A DNA stretch of 64,000 bases. It comes from Orbilia blumenaviensis (Eukaryota > Ascomycota > Orbiliomycetes > Orbiliales > Orbiliaceae). The position numbers were made by a program, and so were the translations under genes. Under the pieces are notes generated by a model. It was not told the origin of the DNA. It ran no database searches and saw only the letters and a list, made by a program, of their open reading frames with translations. Shown in pieces: positions 39,401 through 50,962 of the stretch; the stretch's first letter is position 1; the number at the start of each line of letters is the position of its first letter. The stretch covers positions 2,108,001-2,172,000 of the forward strand of contig JAVHNS010000006.1 in assembly GCA_036872755.1 (NCBI GenBank). Reading direction: 5' to 3'.

Positions 39401-39648
39401 TTGTGACGGGAAGTTCGGATGGCATTGTGAAGGTATGGGATCCGGCGAGAGCTGAGCCGTTCTTGTACGACTTGGCTACCTTCGACGATCCCGTGATGAC
39501 CGGCGCTTTCTCGCCAGATGGCGATTGCTTGATGATTGGCGAAACGACCGGCAAGGCTACTTTATTATCATATATGGGGCGACACGGTCCGCCAGAACCA
39601 TTTGTGCAGGATAGAACTATGCTCGCACCCATTGCCTCCGAGGCTTAA
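36435..39648 (+). CDS. WD40-repeat protein with long disordered N-terminus (possibly Raf1/Dos1/DIM-9-like)
   Basis: Exons 36435-37716, 37772-39068, 39136-39236 and 39311-39648 (1005 residues). Residues 1-430 are Ser/Thr/Pro-rich and disordered, ending in an acidic DCFEEYDPFDDVSD stretch. A helical conserved-looking middle follows (LAEKYIKARPDESRRPYLSS, then the SEQEARRVWRTAYIICLSFAKG region). WD40 repeats occupy about 586-1000: VVDCAWDSSGQDFALA, MYNRVGNLMLGSVDGTIKFL, DFSGDQLFSSSFDNTVKVWGKK and FVTGSSDGIVKVWDPAR. The overall order resembles the fungal WD40 proteins related to S. pombe Raf1/Dos1 and Neurospora DIM-9, which act with a Cul4 ligase in heterochromatin formation; this assignment comes from pattern memory and is tentative. 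Splice joins ATG G|TT, ATG AG|C and GGC G|AC restore frame. Confidence 0.85.
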
Positions 39649-41845
39649 ACTAGGACAGTGTAGAACACGCCAAGAATATTCTAAAAAGAACGGGTACCTT
39701 GTCGTCCTCGTGAACGAGAAGGGGGTGGATGCCAGCCGAAAGAAAGATGACGTTTTTGTTTTTTGAACCATTTTTTTTTATTTGGTCCTTGTAAAAGGAA
39801 ACTATCGAGGTGGTGTCAGGTCACATTGGATTCTCGCAACCCCCCTACCACCACCTCCACCACCTCCACTGCCACGACCCCTTTGATTGTAGGGTTATTA
39901 TTCGGCTTGTTACATATCCTTTCTGGGGCGTTTGAATACAGGAATTTTTTCTAGGGTTGGGGAAAAGGATGCTTTCTTTTTTTTTTTTTTTTAACAATAT
40001 CTTTCTAATTACTTAATATTTATTTTTCTACTTTATTTTTGGCAACCATGAATGGACCATTTAGTTGATTCTGCGAAATCTGCAGTCCCAACCTGCAGCC
40101 CTTCGATTCGAATTCCCGGCTTCAATGCCGAACGTGTTCTGATCTTACCCTTCCCTTCCCTTCAACCCCATGCAAAAATACCAATAGCAAACCACAGCTA
40201 TCAGGCTAGCTCTTTGCCCTAACACCTGGTCGTGATCGCAGGTCATCCGAGGACCAAAGACAGGTCCCATGTAGGGAGGGAGGGAAAAACTCAAGGGGAG
40301 GGGGCCGACAAGCAATCCCGCTTGGCTGAATACCTCGGACAAAATGAGCCTAAATAGATCGATCTTCTAGAAAGACAATCTTTCCAAAACCGAGGAGCAG
40401 CGGCAGTCCAATAGATAGCGACTCGAGATACGTCGTTGATAGAGACCAGCTAGCAGTAGATATTAAAAAAATTCAACTTTCAAGCAAGGAAGAGGGAAGG
40501 GGGAAGTAAATATCTTCCCTGCTGCTTCAAGCTCCTAGGAAGTTTTATATACGTAGACTTCCCTTATAAAATTTAAATGTTAAGCCGTCTTGTGAAGTCT
40601 TGGGTTTGAAGTCATCTACATTGCTACGAGCTACAGAAGACTGGGCGATTTCTGCCAATGCTTCTAGTAATGTATTTTAGGTTTTTTGGGAAAAGCACCA
40701 CCTCCAAGAGAACCTGCCCTGACACAATCGACTGCGTATCAAAGCAAGTAGGTAAGATGCTGGTGGGAATGCGGTCCGGGCAGACGACGCTGAAACACAC
40801 GGACCATGCGTCCGAGCTGTGCCAATGCTGCATCCAAGCCCCGCCGTGCTCACAGCTTGGTGTCGCGGTCACCCAATAGCCGTAGACGCCAAGAAAGCCG
40901 CCCGCATTCCAACAAGGGCAACACACCTATTTAGACCCGACAAGGTTCTGTTACCCTGGCCTGGTCCCATCTTTTTTTCGAAAATTGAAACCGCAGAAAT
41001 CAAATAGAAATAGAAAAAAAAAAAAAAAAGCTCTGCGGCTAACAGATTGCACCCTAGCAAGGGGGTGGGAGGGTAATCATTCAATATATCCAAAGTACTC
41101 TCTACCATGTTTTGCTCTTGGCCATTGCATTGGCGCGAGGCAGTCCAACCATGGGAAGCCAGACCGTATTCCTTGCCCAACTGTTAGCTACAGATTTGGC
41201 CACCAGATTTCCTCTACTGTTACTCGCTTCCGCCGAGTTAACCAAGGACTTTGCCCAGCCCCCCAGCAAGCAAGCAATATAATATCCTTCTGACATATGG
41301 GCACGTTTTCAAACGCGACACAAGACTTTGGTAGGCGGGACAAGACTATATTGTTCCGATGCAAGCAACAACCTGGGTCCGCCTTGCTCTGGTGACCTCG
41401 TCCACATACCCCCCCCTGGGCGTTTATTCGAGTGTCTCGCCTACTCTACACGGATTTCAAAGCACTTGCTCATGAAATTTATGAAACAACATGACTGACT
41501 GCAAAAACAAAAAAAAAGAGGATACGTACCTTTTTGTCCTGATCCTATAGTAGATGTCTGTTATTCCCATCAAACAAGGAATATGAGATCGAGTGTCTTT
41601 TACCAGGGTAGCTTTCAGTCCTCTACTTTCAGCATAAGAAGTGCGAGAAGAAGGGGTATATATAGCCCATCCTGCAGCCCATCTTATATCCACATCCTCT
41701 CCACACCTTTCCCATCCCAAAAGTCTAGCGGTTTCAATATCTTGCTCAAACTTGCTCTCGTTAGGATTGTAGAACGATCCCATAATATTTCTTTTTGACG
41801 ATACTAGATATCTTTATTGTTCTTTTTTAAGGTTTTATAGCAAAT
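39649..41845. other. 2.2-kb region upstream of the AA9 LPMO gene
   Basis: The left end is the 3' flank of the WD40 gene with T homopolymers at about 39771-39780 and 39977-39991. The remainder is the presumed promoter of the LPMO gene, with a TATATATA box near its right end and a 16-nt A run at about 41015-41029. Short frames on both strands are not supported as genes. Confidence 0.45.
41657..41664 (+). promoter_or_regulatory. TATA box of the AA9 LPMO gene
   Basis: TATATATA followed by GCCC lies 181 bp upstream of the LPMO start codon. Strongly regulated secreted-enzyme genes of filamentous fungi often have such TATA elements. Sequence match only. Confidence 0.5.
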
Positions 41846-42980
41846 ATGAAGAACGTCGCTAGACTTGCTGCCGCCGCGGCCCTTGCATCCGTTGTTGCTG
41901 GCCACTCCATCTTCGCTGTAAGTCTTTATACCTTAATTATACCATATAATGGATATACATGTGTGCATGCATAATACAAGATTTCTAACAATTGATTTTG
42001 TTGTGAATATAGGAATTCGAAGTCAACGGTGTCAGCGCCGGAAAGGAGAACGGTCTAAGACTGCCAACCTACGACGGCCCAATCGAGGATGTCACCAGCT
42101 CCGCCGTCGCCTGCAACGGAGGACCAAACCCTCTCGTCAAGTTCTCCCCTAACGTCATCGACGTCCCAGCTGGCGCCGAAATCACCGCCAGATGGATCCA
42201 CACCCTTGACACCGACTGGCGCACCGGTCTGATCATTGATGCCTCCCACAAGGGACCAATCATGGTCTACCTCTCCAAGGTCTCCAACGCCGCCACCGCC
42301 GCCATCCCATCCGGCGGATGGTTCAAGATCCACGAGGAGGGTTACGATTCGGCTTCCGGAAAGTGGGCCGTCGATCGTTTGATCGCTGACCGTGGATACA
42401 AGTTCAGAATCCCATCCTGTGTCGCCCCAGGAAACTACTTGATGCGTGTTGAGCTCATCGCTCTCCACGCTGCTGGAAACTACCCAGGTGCCCAGCTGTA
42501 CATGGAGTGCGCTCAGATCAACATCACCGGTGGTGGTTCTTTGAGCCCCGCTACCGTTAACTTCCCAGGTGCTTACTCCGGATCTGACCCCGGAATCAAG
42601 TTCAACCTCTACCAGAGCCCAATCAACTATGTCATCCCTGGACCTCGTCCAGTTACCTGCGGTGGCACTCAGCCACAGACCACCACCGCTGCCAGGACCA
42701 CAACTCCTGCTGCCACTACTCGTGCTACCACCACCGCCACAACCACCACCCGTGCTGCTACCACTACTGGTGGTGGAAGCGGTGGCGGTCAGCAAGCCGC
42801 TTGGGGACAGGTAAGATCAAAATTCCTTCTATTAATTCCCTCTTAAAAAAAAAAAACAAATATACTAACTTATCTCTCACAAAACAGTGCGGCGGTATCA
42901 GCTGGACTGGCCCAACTAGCTGCGTCTCCGGCTATACCTGCAAGGAGATCAACGCCTACTACTCCCAGTGCGCCCCATAA
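41846..42980 (+). CDS. Secreted AA9 lytic polysaccharide monooxygenase with C-terminal CBM1
   Basis: Exons 41846-41917, 42013-42810 and 42888-42980 (320 residues). It is a copper enzyme that oxidatively cleaves cellulose outside the cell. The signal peptide [19 protein letters not shown] is followed directly by His20, which becomes the N-terminal His of the copper brace. The second copper His is in [13 protein letters not shown]. The second-sphere His, Gln and axial Tyr are in [18 protein letters not shown] with spacing 9 and 2, as in characterised AA9 enzymes. [21 protein letters not shown] is the family C-terminal loop. A Thr/Ala-rich linker (about residues 230-280) leads to the cellulose-binding CBM1 [19 protein letters not shown], ending YYSQCAP. 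Intron 1 falls just after the mature N-terminus and intron 2 exactly before CGGI of the CBM1, so the binding module is nearly its own exon. Confidence 0.96.
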
Positions 42981-43661
42981 ATAATTATCTAATAACCTCT
43001 CAAGTCTCTCAACCTGAAAAGAACTTGAACCCGGATCCGACTTTCTATTGCTCTGAAAGCCTGGTTTCCAATCTCTCTGTACATAGATACCACATTTGTT
43101 TTTGTGTTGTGTTCCCATCTGTGGAATTGTATATATTCTCTTACCATATTGGGGTGCATATTCGGAAGGGGTCGGTCGGTTTTCCCAAAAAATCAATACC
43201 ATCTATTTACGATATTAATTAGTGTCTTGTGTAATCCTTTGGATGTACGTGAAAAACTTTGGTGACCGATGGCACAGTGTTGGATTTTGTGAGATATTAT
43301 GTGTTGCAGGGAGGTTGAAAGAAGAAGATCCGTGGGGGACACACGATGATCTATCTCTTTAAAGTAATAGTACAAGAATGGTCGCATGCCCAAGATAACC
43401 ACCCATAACAGTATGCAAAACATGCAAAGAAATCAAATATCCATAGCGCCATAACCCGCCTCAGAAACGCCAAAAATAGTCCAGAAAAACAATAGGCTGC
43501 CTTTCGAATATCCTCCAAAAACAAGAGGCAGTATGCAAAGACAAAACAGGAAAGTCAATCATAATCAAAAGTTCTCTCACAGAACGAGAAATTAGAGCAT
43601 TAAAAATTAATCCCAGTATTGGAGCAACTTCGGTCGTTTGATCGAAAGGCAGGCGGGAGCC
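42981..43661. other. Convergent 3' region of the LPMO and RNase III genes
   Basis: 681 bp between convergent genes, AT-rich, with no supported ORF or RNA gene. Confidence 0.5.
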
Positions 43662-45525
43662 TTAAAGATCGTATCGAGGGCCAGGCCCGGCATCATAGGC
43701 TTGGGAGCCGGCGGATGGGTTCTGATCGTACCATCGTTGCTTAGCTCGCTTGACTTCAGCCACAGCTGTGCCCTCTGCGAGAACGTTCATAGCAGCACGG
43801 ATAGTCGCATCACTAGATTATATAAAAAACAAGAAACATTAGCTCTCATCTATCATAACTTGCTGGTATCATGATACTTACGTCTTGTTAGGTCCCCATC
43901 CCTTCCCAAGGACTTTGTTATTGATACCCCATCCCGTGAAATGAACGGCGAACACGTATCCTCCCTGGTTTCCGCCTGCACCACTTTCCCATTCGTACGT
44001 GAGTCGGGCATCTTTACCCGAAATCAACCTTTGAAGTTCATTCTTTGCAGACTTGTCGAGCGGTTTCTCCTTGCTGTACTGATCGGTAAAGTCTTTGATC
44101 ATTGGTTCAATCAGATCCTTGAGCCACTCATCCACGACTTGAGGACCACTGTCGAGAAGCAAGCCTCCAACATAAGCCTCGAAAAGGTCGGCAAGGGTTT
44201 TAGTTCGGTTGACCACTTCAGAGTGTTTGCCCTCTCCGGTAATCAGGTGTTTCTCTAACTTGTACATGACGCACCACTCGTAAAGGTTCTTATTGCCAAC
44301 GATGCTAGATCGAATATTAGTCATTGCCCCTTCTCGGAAGGTTGGGAATCGGGCAAAGATGTAGCGAGTGACAATCGCTCCGAGATAACTGTCTCCGAGG
44401 AACTCGAGACGTTCGTTGTGCAACCCTGCTTCCCCAATCATAGAGGAAGCGCCATCGATGACAGACTTGTGAGAGAATACCTGCTTGCGAATGTCTTCGT
44501 TCTTGATTGAGGGGAGCTCTGGGGGCCAGATTTTGGCACGCTTGACCGGGTCAATTGGTTGCGCGGAAAATGGAACCGGTGGAACCGCAGCGGGACTAGA
44601 TACGGAACGGACACTAACCGCTCCCGATCCCTTCTTTGGAATTGGTTCCGGGACGGCAGCACGCTGGCGGGGCTTGATGGGTTCCAATGTGATGCCACTA
44701 GTGGTGTAAATAATCTGGGATGGCTCAGATACTTTTTCTGGAGAGGGTAGTCTGGGTTTAGCAAGCCATGGGAGCGTGCCTTCGATCTCCATGGCTTTCA
44801 TTGTCTTGACGAAGCTGGAACGCTCCCTCCCGAGGACCCGGTCGAGAAGTGGGTCTGACTTGGACTTTGGATCTACGATGGACAGAAGGTTTGATAGACC
44901 AGCATTAAAAGCATTGAAGGTGCGACTAAGCTGGTCTGCCGGAGCGTCCGAAGGAACCTCGCCAACGTCTGCGCCAGTGTCAGATAATTCGCCATCGGAA
45001 AGGATTTCCTCCAGAGTGTCGTTTCTTTTGGATTGGTGTCGCTTGCCTGGACGGTCAGAGACCTCATGATGGTGATTGTTGAAGCCACGGCTTGGACCCT
45101 TTCATAAGATAAGAGTCATCAGATGGATGCTATTCAATTGGGGGAGGGAGAGAGAAAGAAAGGCGGGGAGGAAGGGAGAAGAGACTGTACCGTACCTCTT
45201 GGTGGCTTCGTTGTCGTCGATGGCCATGCATTGCATGGTACGAGTGACGGACGGGTACTGGTGACTCGCCGGATGTGTACTGTACATGGCCGCCGTAGAG
45301 GGATCTTGGGTCTTGGGTGGGTGGGGGAGGCAGAGGGGCTTCCACAACAGTGTGCTGCCCTCGGTTGGGATGGTGACGACAGTGGTGATGATGCTGGTGT
45401 TGATGTTGATGTTGATGTTGGTGCTGGTGCTGGTGCTCATGCCCATGCTGTGGGCCCGGTGGCACCATCCCCGATCCTGTTTCAGCGAGCTTTCGCTTTC
45501 GTTCTCGCTCCCCGTGTGGAGGCAT
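43662..45525 (-). CDS. Class I ribonuclease III (Rnt1-like) with His-rich N-terminus
   Basis: Exons 45525-45196, 45098-43882 and 43812-43662 on the minus strand (565 residues). RNase III cuts double-stranded RNA; the yeast relative Rnt1 processes pre-rRNA, snRNA and snoRNA precursors in the nucleus. The catalytic signature LHNERLEFLGDSYLG supplies the first Glu and Asp, and TLADLFEAYVGG the second Asp and Glu. A C-terminal double-stranded-RNA-binding domain runs from AKNELQRLISGK through GYVFAVHFTGWG and ends after the last splice with ATIRAAMNVLAEG. The N-terminal 110 residues are unusual: a GHEHQHQHQHQHQ-type His/Gln repeat and Pro-rich sequence, coded by a microsatellite at about 45370-45450. 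Splicing joins GAG|GGT in phase 0; the acceptor TTATGAAAG is weak, so exon 1 is less certain than the rest. The gene is divergent from EMC7. Confidence 0.9.
45370..45450. repeat. Trinucleotide-like microsatellite coding His-Gln repeats
   Basis: The plus strand shows GTTGATGTTGATGTTGAT units then GCTGGTGCTGGTGCT units. On the minus strand these encode alternating His and Gln in the RNase III N-terminus. Length is likely to vary between strains. Confidence 0.8.
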
Positions 45526-46452
45526 CGTGAGTATCGCTTTCGATCTAGAAGGGTATGATTGGTTGGTGGTGGTGATGGTCGTGGTGATGGCAGAAGGAGA
45601 AGAAGGAGAGAGGAATGGGATGGATGGGATGTCGATGGGATGTCGATGTGTATGTGCAGGTGGATGAAGGCTAGATAAGAGATGGTGGGGGCGGGAAGAT
45701 AGGTGTGTAGATATATACCTGGGTAGCTCAGCGCTGTAGGTTTGCTGCGACGCAACCCGGCCCTGCTGGGTTTGTTTACAAAATTATTTTCCGCACGGCA
45801 ACCTTTCTTTTTTCTTGGGGCCAGTACGGCCCATGTCCCAAGTAAACAAAAAAAAAATGATACATCACATCCCCCAGCCCTAGCTAGAAGGGCTTGGGGG
45901 TTAACTGCTTCTTCTGCACTGCTGTCGACGCACATTACTATCATACTTGACATACTTATAGACCGTCGCACTGCATTGTGAAGCAGCAGCAGCAGGAACT
46001 ATTATATTATAAGTATGGGTCCGAACAGCACTGTTATAGTGCATGTCATGTCATGCCACTGCACACGTTCAACGGGCATGCGCATGACGCCAGCTGAAAT
46101 TCTGCGACGCTCCGGTGATTGGTGCTTTGCATGATGCAGTGCGCCTATTTCACCGCTAGCTCGTAGTGGTAGCTTCGTCCGTGGCCAGAATGCGGGCCTG
46201 GGTCGCTGTTCGCTGGTCCTTTTTTGGCCCGGCCATTTTTTCTCTCGGCTTGGCCCGGCTGCTGGTTGGGTCTTTTTTTGTAACGCTGGCTGGCTGGCCT
46301 TGGTCTGTTTGACGCAACGCTGATTGTGCTATACTATAACCTATATCCCACCGTTACTAAGTGCGTTAGCTAGCACGAACACCTCTCCAAACCACGACAC
46401 ACTAGCAGCAGCAGCAGCAAAGGGAACGACGACGACGACAACAACAACGGCG
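45526..46452. promoter_or_regulatory. Divergent promoter region of RNase III and EMC7
   Basis: 927 bp between divergent starts. It contains GGATGG repeats near 45615-45660, an A run at 45848-45856 and GCA/ACGACG short repeats just before EMC7. A long minus-strand frame across 45102-45971 is not supported as coding. Confidence 0.45.
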
Positions 46453-47344
46453 ATGGCTCCACCGTTCCTACTCCGGCTCACAAGCCTCTTCCTGCTCACC
46501 ATCCTCTTCCCATCCCTCATCTCCGCCGTCAATGTCATCGGAAGCATCAAACCGAACAACATCCTCCAGTCCCTCACCCTCCTCCCGCCATCGACGTCCG
46601 TATCCCTGTCCGCTGGAAATCTGGCCGACTCCCGCACCTCCCACGTCTACTCCAGCGGCGCCTTCAAATTCCAAGACGTGAAACCGGGTTCTTACCTGCT
46701 TGAGGTCAACTGCAGAACTCATCTGTTCCCTTCGTTACGCGTCGATGTCAGCTCCGACGGTCTCGTGGAGGTGTACGGCACCTTCAGAGGGAATGAGTGG
46801 GATAATAAGGGCGAGAGGAGGCCTCATCCTATCGTTAGTAAACATCCATATCGCCCAACCCAACCTACCGGTGAAACAAAAAAAAGAGAAAGATAGGAAT
46901 GGATGATGGTGATGATGAAGGAATGGTAAAGCTGACAAGGCTCTGATTGTGGTGGGGTTTTATAGGATATCTCCCCCGTCCGGGGCTCTGAGTTCTACAT
47001 TGTCCGTGAGGGCTTCAATCCCATGAAACTCCTCAGCAATCCTATGATCCTTATTGCGATCGTAGCTATCGGAGGAATGACGTTGATGCCAAAGATGGTC
47101 GAGAACAGTAAGCCATCTTAATCTTTTATATATATAACTTGATATGTAACCGTATATACTAATGATATTTTTTTTTATCACAGTGGACCCTGAAACCCGC
47201 GCAGAGTTCGAAAAGCAGCAGCAGAACTCAGTGCTCTCAGGTGGTCAGAACAATCCTCTACAAAGCTTCGATATGGCTGGATACCTGGCCGGGTCTTCCA
47301 GCAAACCCCAGCCAAAATCCGGCAATGGTTCGAAGCGGAAGTGA
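46453..47344 (+). CDS. ER membrane protein complex subunit 7 (EMC7/Sop4-like)
   Basis: Exons 46453-46833, 46966-47107 and 47184-47344 (227 residues). EMC7 is a subunit of the ER membrane complex that inserts tail-anchored and multipass proteins. A cleavable signal peptide (MAPPFLLRLTSLFLLTILF..ISA) precedes a lumenal beta-sandwich: VNVIGSIKPNNILQS, SSGAFKFQDVKPGSYLLEVNC and VREGFNPMKLLSNP, then a membrane helix PMILIAIVAIGGMTLM and a cytosolic tail PETRAEFEKQQQN rich in Gln, Ser and Lys. This order is the EMC7 (DUF2012) pattern. Splices join ATC|GAT and A|TG. The start is the first ATG and opens the signal peptide. Confidence 0.94.
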
Positions 47345-47517
47345 TCGAGAGGGGAAAAAGGAGGACCTTGTTTATATTGTATTACAGCGTATTGAGTACC
47401 ACACATTATCAAGTACTATCGCTTTTAAACCTTCAAGGATGATAACCTGGTTGGATAAAAAGAATGCTAGTTACCGTGCATATAAATCCCACACAGCATC
47501 AAATGATATAAATCTAC

Positions 47518-48201
47518 CTACTCTTCCCCCAACCCACCTCCCAGAACCGGATCCTCAACCTTCACCCCCGCAATCCTTTCCACCCTCTCATCAACCCCAT
47601 CCCCATCTTCCCCCCCTTCTTTCCCATAACACATATCCCACCCCTCCCCACCAACAGGATAAGCTCCAACCATCGTAAACCCCTCTCCAGCGCCCCACCC
47701 CCTCCCTCCGATATCCTTAACCAAACGATGAGCCACCCCAACAGGTATAAACATCGCATCACCGGTATCAACTACGATTTTGATGTTATCCGGATTATCA
47801 TCTCCACCGAGAAGGATTTCGGCTGAGCCTGAGATTACGACTAGAGCTTCGTGGGTGGTGCTGTGGAAGTGTGATTTTGTATACATTGTGTAGCGCCATG
47901 ATGGGTTCCAGGAGTTTGTGCGTAGAGTCTATATAATTATCAATATTAAGATAAAATGTAGTTATACGAGTAAGTAAATGTAGTAATTTTTTATGAAACT
48001 ATCATGCTATAGGGAATGGTGTATTTGTGGGAGTATGTAGAACAGGATAGGTACCTCTTCAACAAGCCCGGCGTCAGTATCCTTCGGAAACGCAGACTTA
48101 TAGTGCATAAACGGGATCCCATGTAACGAGGTATTTGGGATGAGCTTGTGACGAGGGATTTGGTGCTTTTCGATTGAGATCTGAGACCTTTGGTTCGCCA
48201 T
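47518..48201 (-). CDS. Small cupin-domain protein (YjlB-like)
   Basis: Exons 48201-48055 and 47928-47518 on the minus strand (intron 47929-48054; 185 residues). The cupin barrel shows the first metal motif SHFHSTTHEALVVISGSAEI (His, His, Glu) and the second motif VDTGDAMFIPVGVAHRLV (His). The N-terminal IPNTSLHGIPFMHYKSAF and the overall size recall bacterial YjlB-type single-domain cupins whose substrate is unknown to me. Exon 2 carries nearly all of the barrel. The C-terminal 45 residues are Gly/Glu/Asp-rich and Val-rich and do not look conserved. The gene is convergent with EMC7, with 173 bp between stops. No catalytic activity is assigned. Confidence 0.85.
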
Positions 48202-48779
48202 TTTTTAGTACCAGTGAACCAAGAAGTTTTATAATAACTATTTTACGAAATCTCGAGGGACACTGAAGTTGATATTATAAAAAGTGTAGTATACTCCTAT
48301 TCTTGTAGAGCTGCTGCATCTTATAAACTTATTGGCTCTCTAGACCTATCATTGCTATGACGTCGTAAGTGCGACACTATTCTAGCAGCATCCCGAACTT
48401 CATGTATATATTCAAAGTGGTTTCTCCAGACGTTATCGCATTAAAAGGGTAAGGAGTATATACAATCTTTTTAGAGAGAAAAAAGCTCACTAACTCCCAT
48501 GAACAATGCACAACAGCAACAAAGTTAGAAGAGAGAAAAAAACCGCGAACTAAAATGAGAAATCAACAAAAAAAAAAGAAAGAGGTTAGTTAGAACCCCT
48601 ACCGCCATCGCAGTATTTATGACTCCGACTATCAAAAGAACCCCTCCCAGCAAGTGTGTCTGAGTCTTGGGTTTTCTTTTTTTCCCCTATTCATTAAAAA
48701 GCATTGGTTGTATAACAGAACACAAAAGTGTGTGGTAAAAAAAAGGGCTTTCACGCCAATTGCCGCGAGCTTGAGCCAT
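48202..48779. other. Intergenic region between SF3B2 and the cupin gene
   Basis: 578 bp that holds the cupin promoter and the SF3B2 3' flank. It is AT-rich with A runs near 48535 and 48570. Nothing else is recognised. Confidence 0.5.
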
Positions 48780-50962
48780 CTAGAATCTAAACTTGCTTTC
48801 CTTCTTCTTCCTGGCATTGTCTTCCTCACGCTTCTGTCGTTTCCGACTCTCGGAGGCGATAAGATCCGAAAGATCCTCCTGGAAGCCTTGCTTATCGCGC
48901 CTCTGCTGCTCCATCTCACGTTCGTATTTAGCCTTGATGGCCTCCTTGCTGAGGCCGTCGTCGGCTTCAAGAGTAGAAGCATCGATAGAAACCTCAATGT
49001 CACCAGGTTTCTTGCGCTGTAACATAGTATGTTAGTATATGCTCATCCAGAGAAGGGAAAAATATAGTTATTTGACGAACCTTTCTATCTTCTTGGCCAA
49101 GAACAGGCATCTGGCCAGACTTGATATCGTAGGCATGCTGTCCACCAAACAAGCCACGTGATCTGATCTCTTGTTCTGGCAGAACAGAGTAAAGAGATTT
49201 GGGCCCCTCGTCCTCGTCCCTATCCGGCCTCGCCTTCCGCAGATCAAGATGTTCGGGTGCGTCGAATTCACTCGGTACTGAGCTGACCATTCCTGACGGC
49301 GTAGCCATGCCCGATGGAGTCTGCAATCCTGCGCCATCTTCCTCATCGTCTTCGTCTTCCTCCTCATCTTCATCTTCATCCTCTTCTTCCGATTCGATCT
49401 CCTGAAGCTCGCCCCATATTGTCCTGTCCACTGGCTCCTGGTTCTCAGCTGACTCCTGGGGTTGCAAGACGCCGAAAACGTCACCATATAGTGGCCTATT
49501 GAACTCGTCGGTTGGAGGTTTTCCCCAACCACCTGGATGAAACCCCCACGCTGCGCCGGCCGGGATTGGCGCATTTAAACCAGGAACTTTCATAGACGGG
49601 TAACTCGGCGGCGGGCCCACTCTTTGCATGTTGATAAGCCATGGGGGCGGTGCGTTCGGCGGCATATTCAGTGCTTCCTTCAATTCATCCGACAGTTCAC
49701 CAGGTCGTCTATCCTTAAGATTGGTTTCCATTTCCTTTCCTTCGTAGTACACCTCCCCGTACATGGTCAGCGTTGGCTTGACCTGAAATCTGAAAAATGC
49801 GTCGTGCAACTTCTGGTAGTCGATATCCAATTTGCCCATCTTCGGTTGAACACGTTCTCTCTGCTTTTGTTTCAGCGAGCGCTCGTCCTCCTTAGTATTA
49901 TCTCTCATTTCCATGATTCCCGTGGCTTTGATGAATGCAGGCAAGTCGAATGGCGGCTTCTCGACACCACGCTTCGAGGAAAGATATTCGCGTTTTAGGG
50001 ACCAGTGGCTAGGAACGGGGACGCAGTTACGGTACGATTTGAGGTGGACCAGAAGTCGAGGGTCGGAGGAGGATGTGTCGGTCCATTCTACAATTTCGGG
50101 CCTCTTGACTAGCGTCTGGAGATAAGAAGATAAGAGGAATTATAATTAGTATTTGCCGTTGCCGTTGGAAAAATGAAGGTTGAGGTAGCGCACCTTGAGT
50201 TCAGCGACACTGAGTTTGTCCCTGGCCTTCCTGGCCTTCTTGCTCAATTTAGCTTCGACATCAACCTGCTCTGCTTCTTCGTCCGGGATATCGTCCTCGT
50301 CATAGAAGACTTCGCCCTTCTTGTCTTCGACGTTGTCTTTGTTATCGTCCTGGAAGTTATTGCCCCGTCAGTACATGTCCCTATCCTATCCTATCAAACA
50401 AACGGGTATACGGTGGGTTGGCACGTACTGCAGAGAACTTTTGCATGATCCTCTGATAATCGGCGAAGGCAGCGTCATCTTGGTCGAGATTCAGATCGCT
50501 AAGGTCAAAGTTAGGCGTCACTTCAGGAACAAGCGATAACTGGACTTGTTGCTGCTTCTGACCAGGTGCAAGAGCGAAAGAACTTGAAGACACGATGGTA
50601 GCCGTAGATGCGACCTATAATTCACCGTAGATACATCCATATCCAATTGTTAGTTTTTTGATTTTCACCCGTATCAGAGGTGATGTCGTGCGACAAGGGG
50701 AACAAAAAAAAAAAAAAAAAAAAAAAAACGCGAGAGACAGAGGACGTACGGATTCGGTATCAGAGTCGGCGACGTTGGAGGAGTTCTGTTTCCGCGCGAT
50801 TTCCTTCTTATGCTTCTTCCTCTCGCGTTTTAACTGGTTTTTGGTCAACTTGCGAGGTTTCCCATCGGTGGAAGACGCGGTGACGGCAGACCCATTCGCG
50901 GTAGGAGCCGACGCTGAGACAGGCTCAGGAAGAACGGCTGTGCCATTGATAACTTCGGTCAT
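48780..50962 (-). CDS. Splicing factor 3B subunit 2 (SF3b145/Cus1)
   Basis: Exons 50962-50750, 50614-50429, 50349-50194, 50115-49081 and 49016-48780 on the minus strand (608 residues). It is part of the U2 snRNP SF3b complex that binds around the branch point. An N-terminal basic helix (KLTKNQLKRERKKHKKEIA) is followed by acidic linkers. The DUF382 domain includes KRPEIVEWTDTSSSDPRLLV, KSYRNCVPVPSHWSLKREYL and PPFDLPAFIKATGI. The PSP motif is PGELSDELKEALNMPPNAPP and WLINMQRVGPPPSYP. Then comes a long Asp/Glu run and the C-terminal RSRGLFGGQHAYDIK and GDIEVSIDASTLEADD segments, typical of Cus1. All four introns are phase 0. Intron 1 (50615-50749) contains a 25-nt homopolymer as its pyrimidine tract. 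Confidence 0.95.
50704..50728. repeat. 25-nt A homopolymer inside the first SF3B2 intron
   Basis: On the coding (minus) strand this is a run of T near the donor side of the 135-nt intron. It will be hypermutable, and the count could vary between copies or sequencing runs. Confidence 0.85.

Noticed and set aside
42055..42795. 246-codon open frame antisense to the AA9 gene
   Set aside because: It lies wholly opposite a well-conserved secreted enzyme, has Ser/Gly/Thr-rich shadow composition and no domain; it arises from codon bias of the sense gene.
45102..45971. 289-codon minus frame overlapping RNase III exon 1 and its promoter
   Set aside because: Different frame from the RNase III exon that splices into the catalytic domain; low-complexity Asn/Thr/His repeats and no domain.
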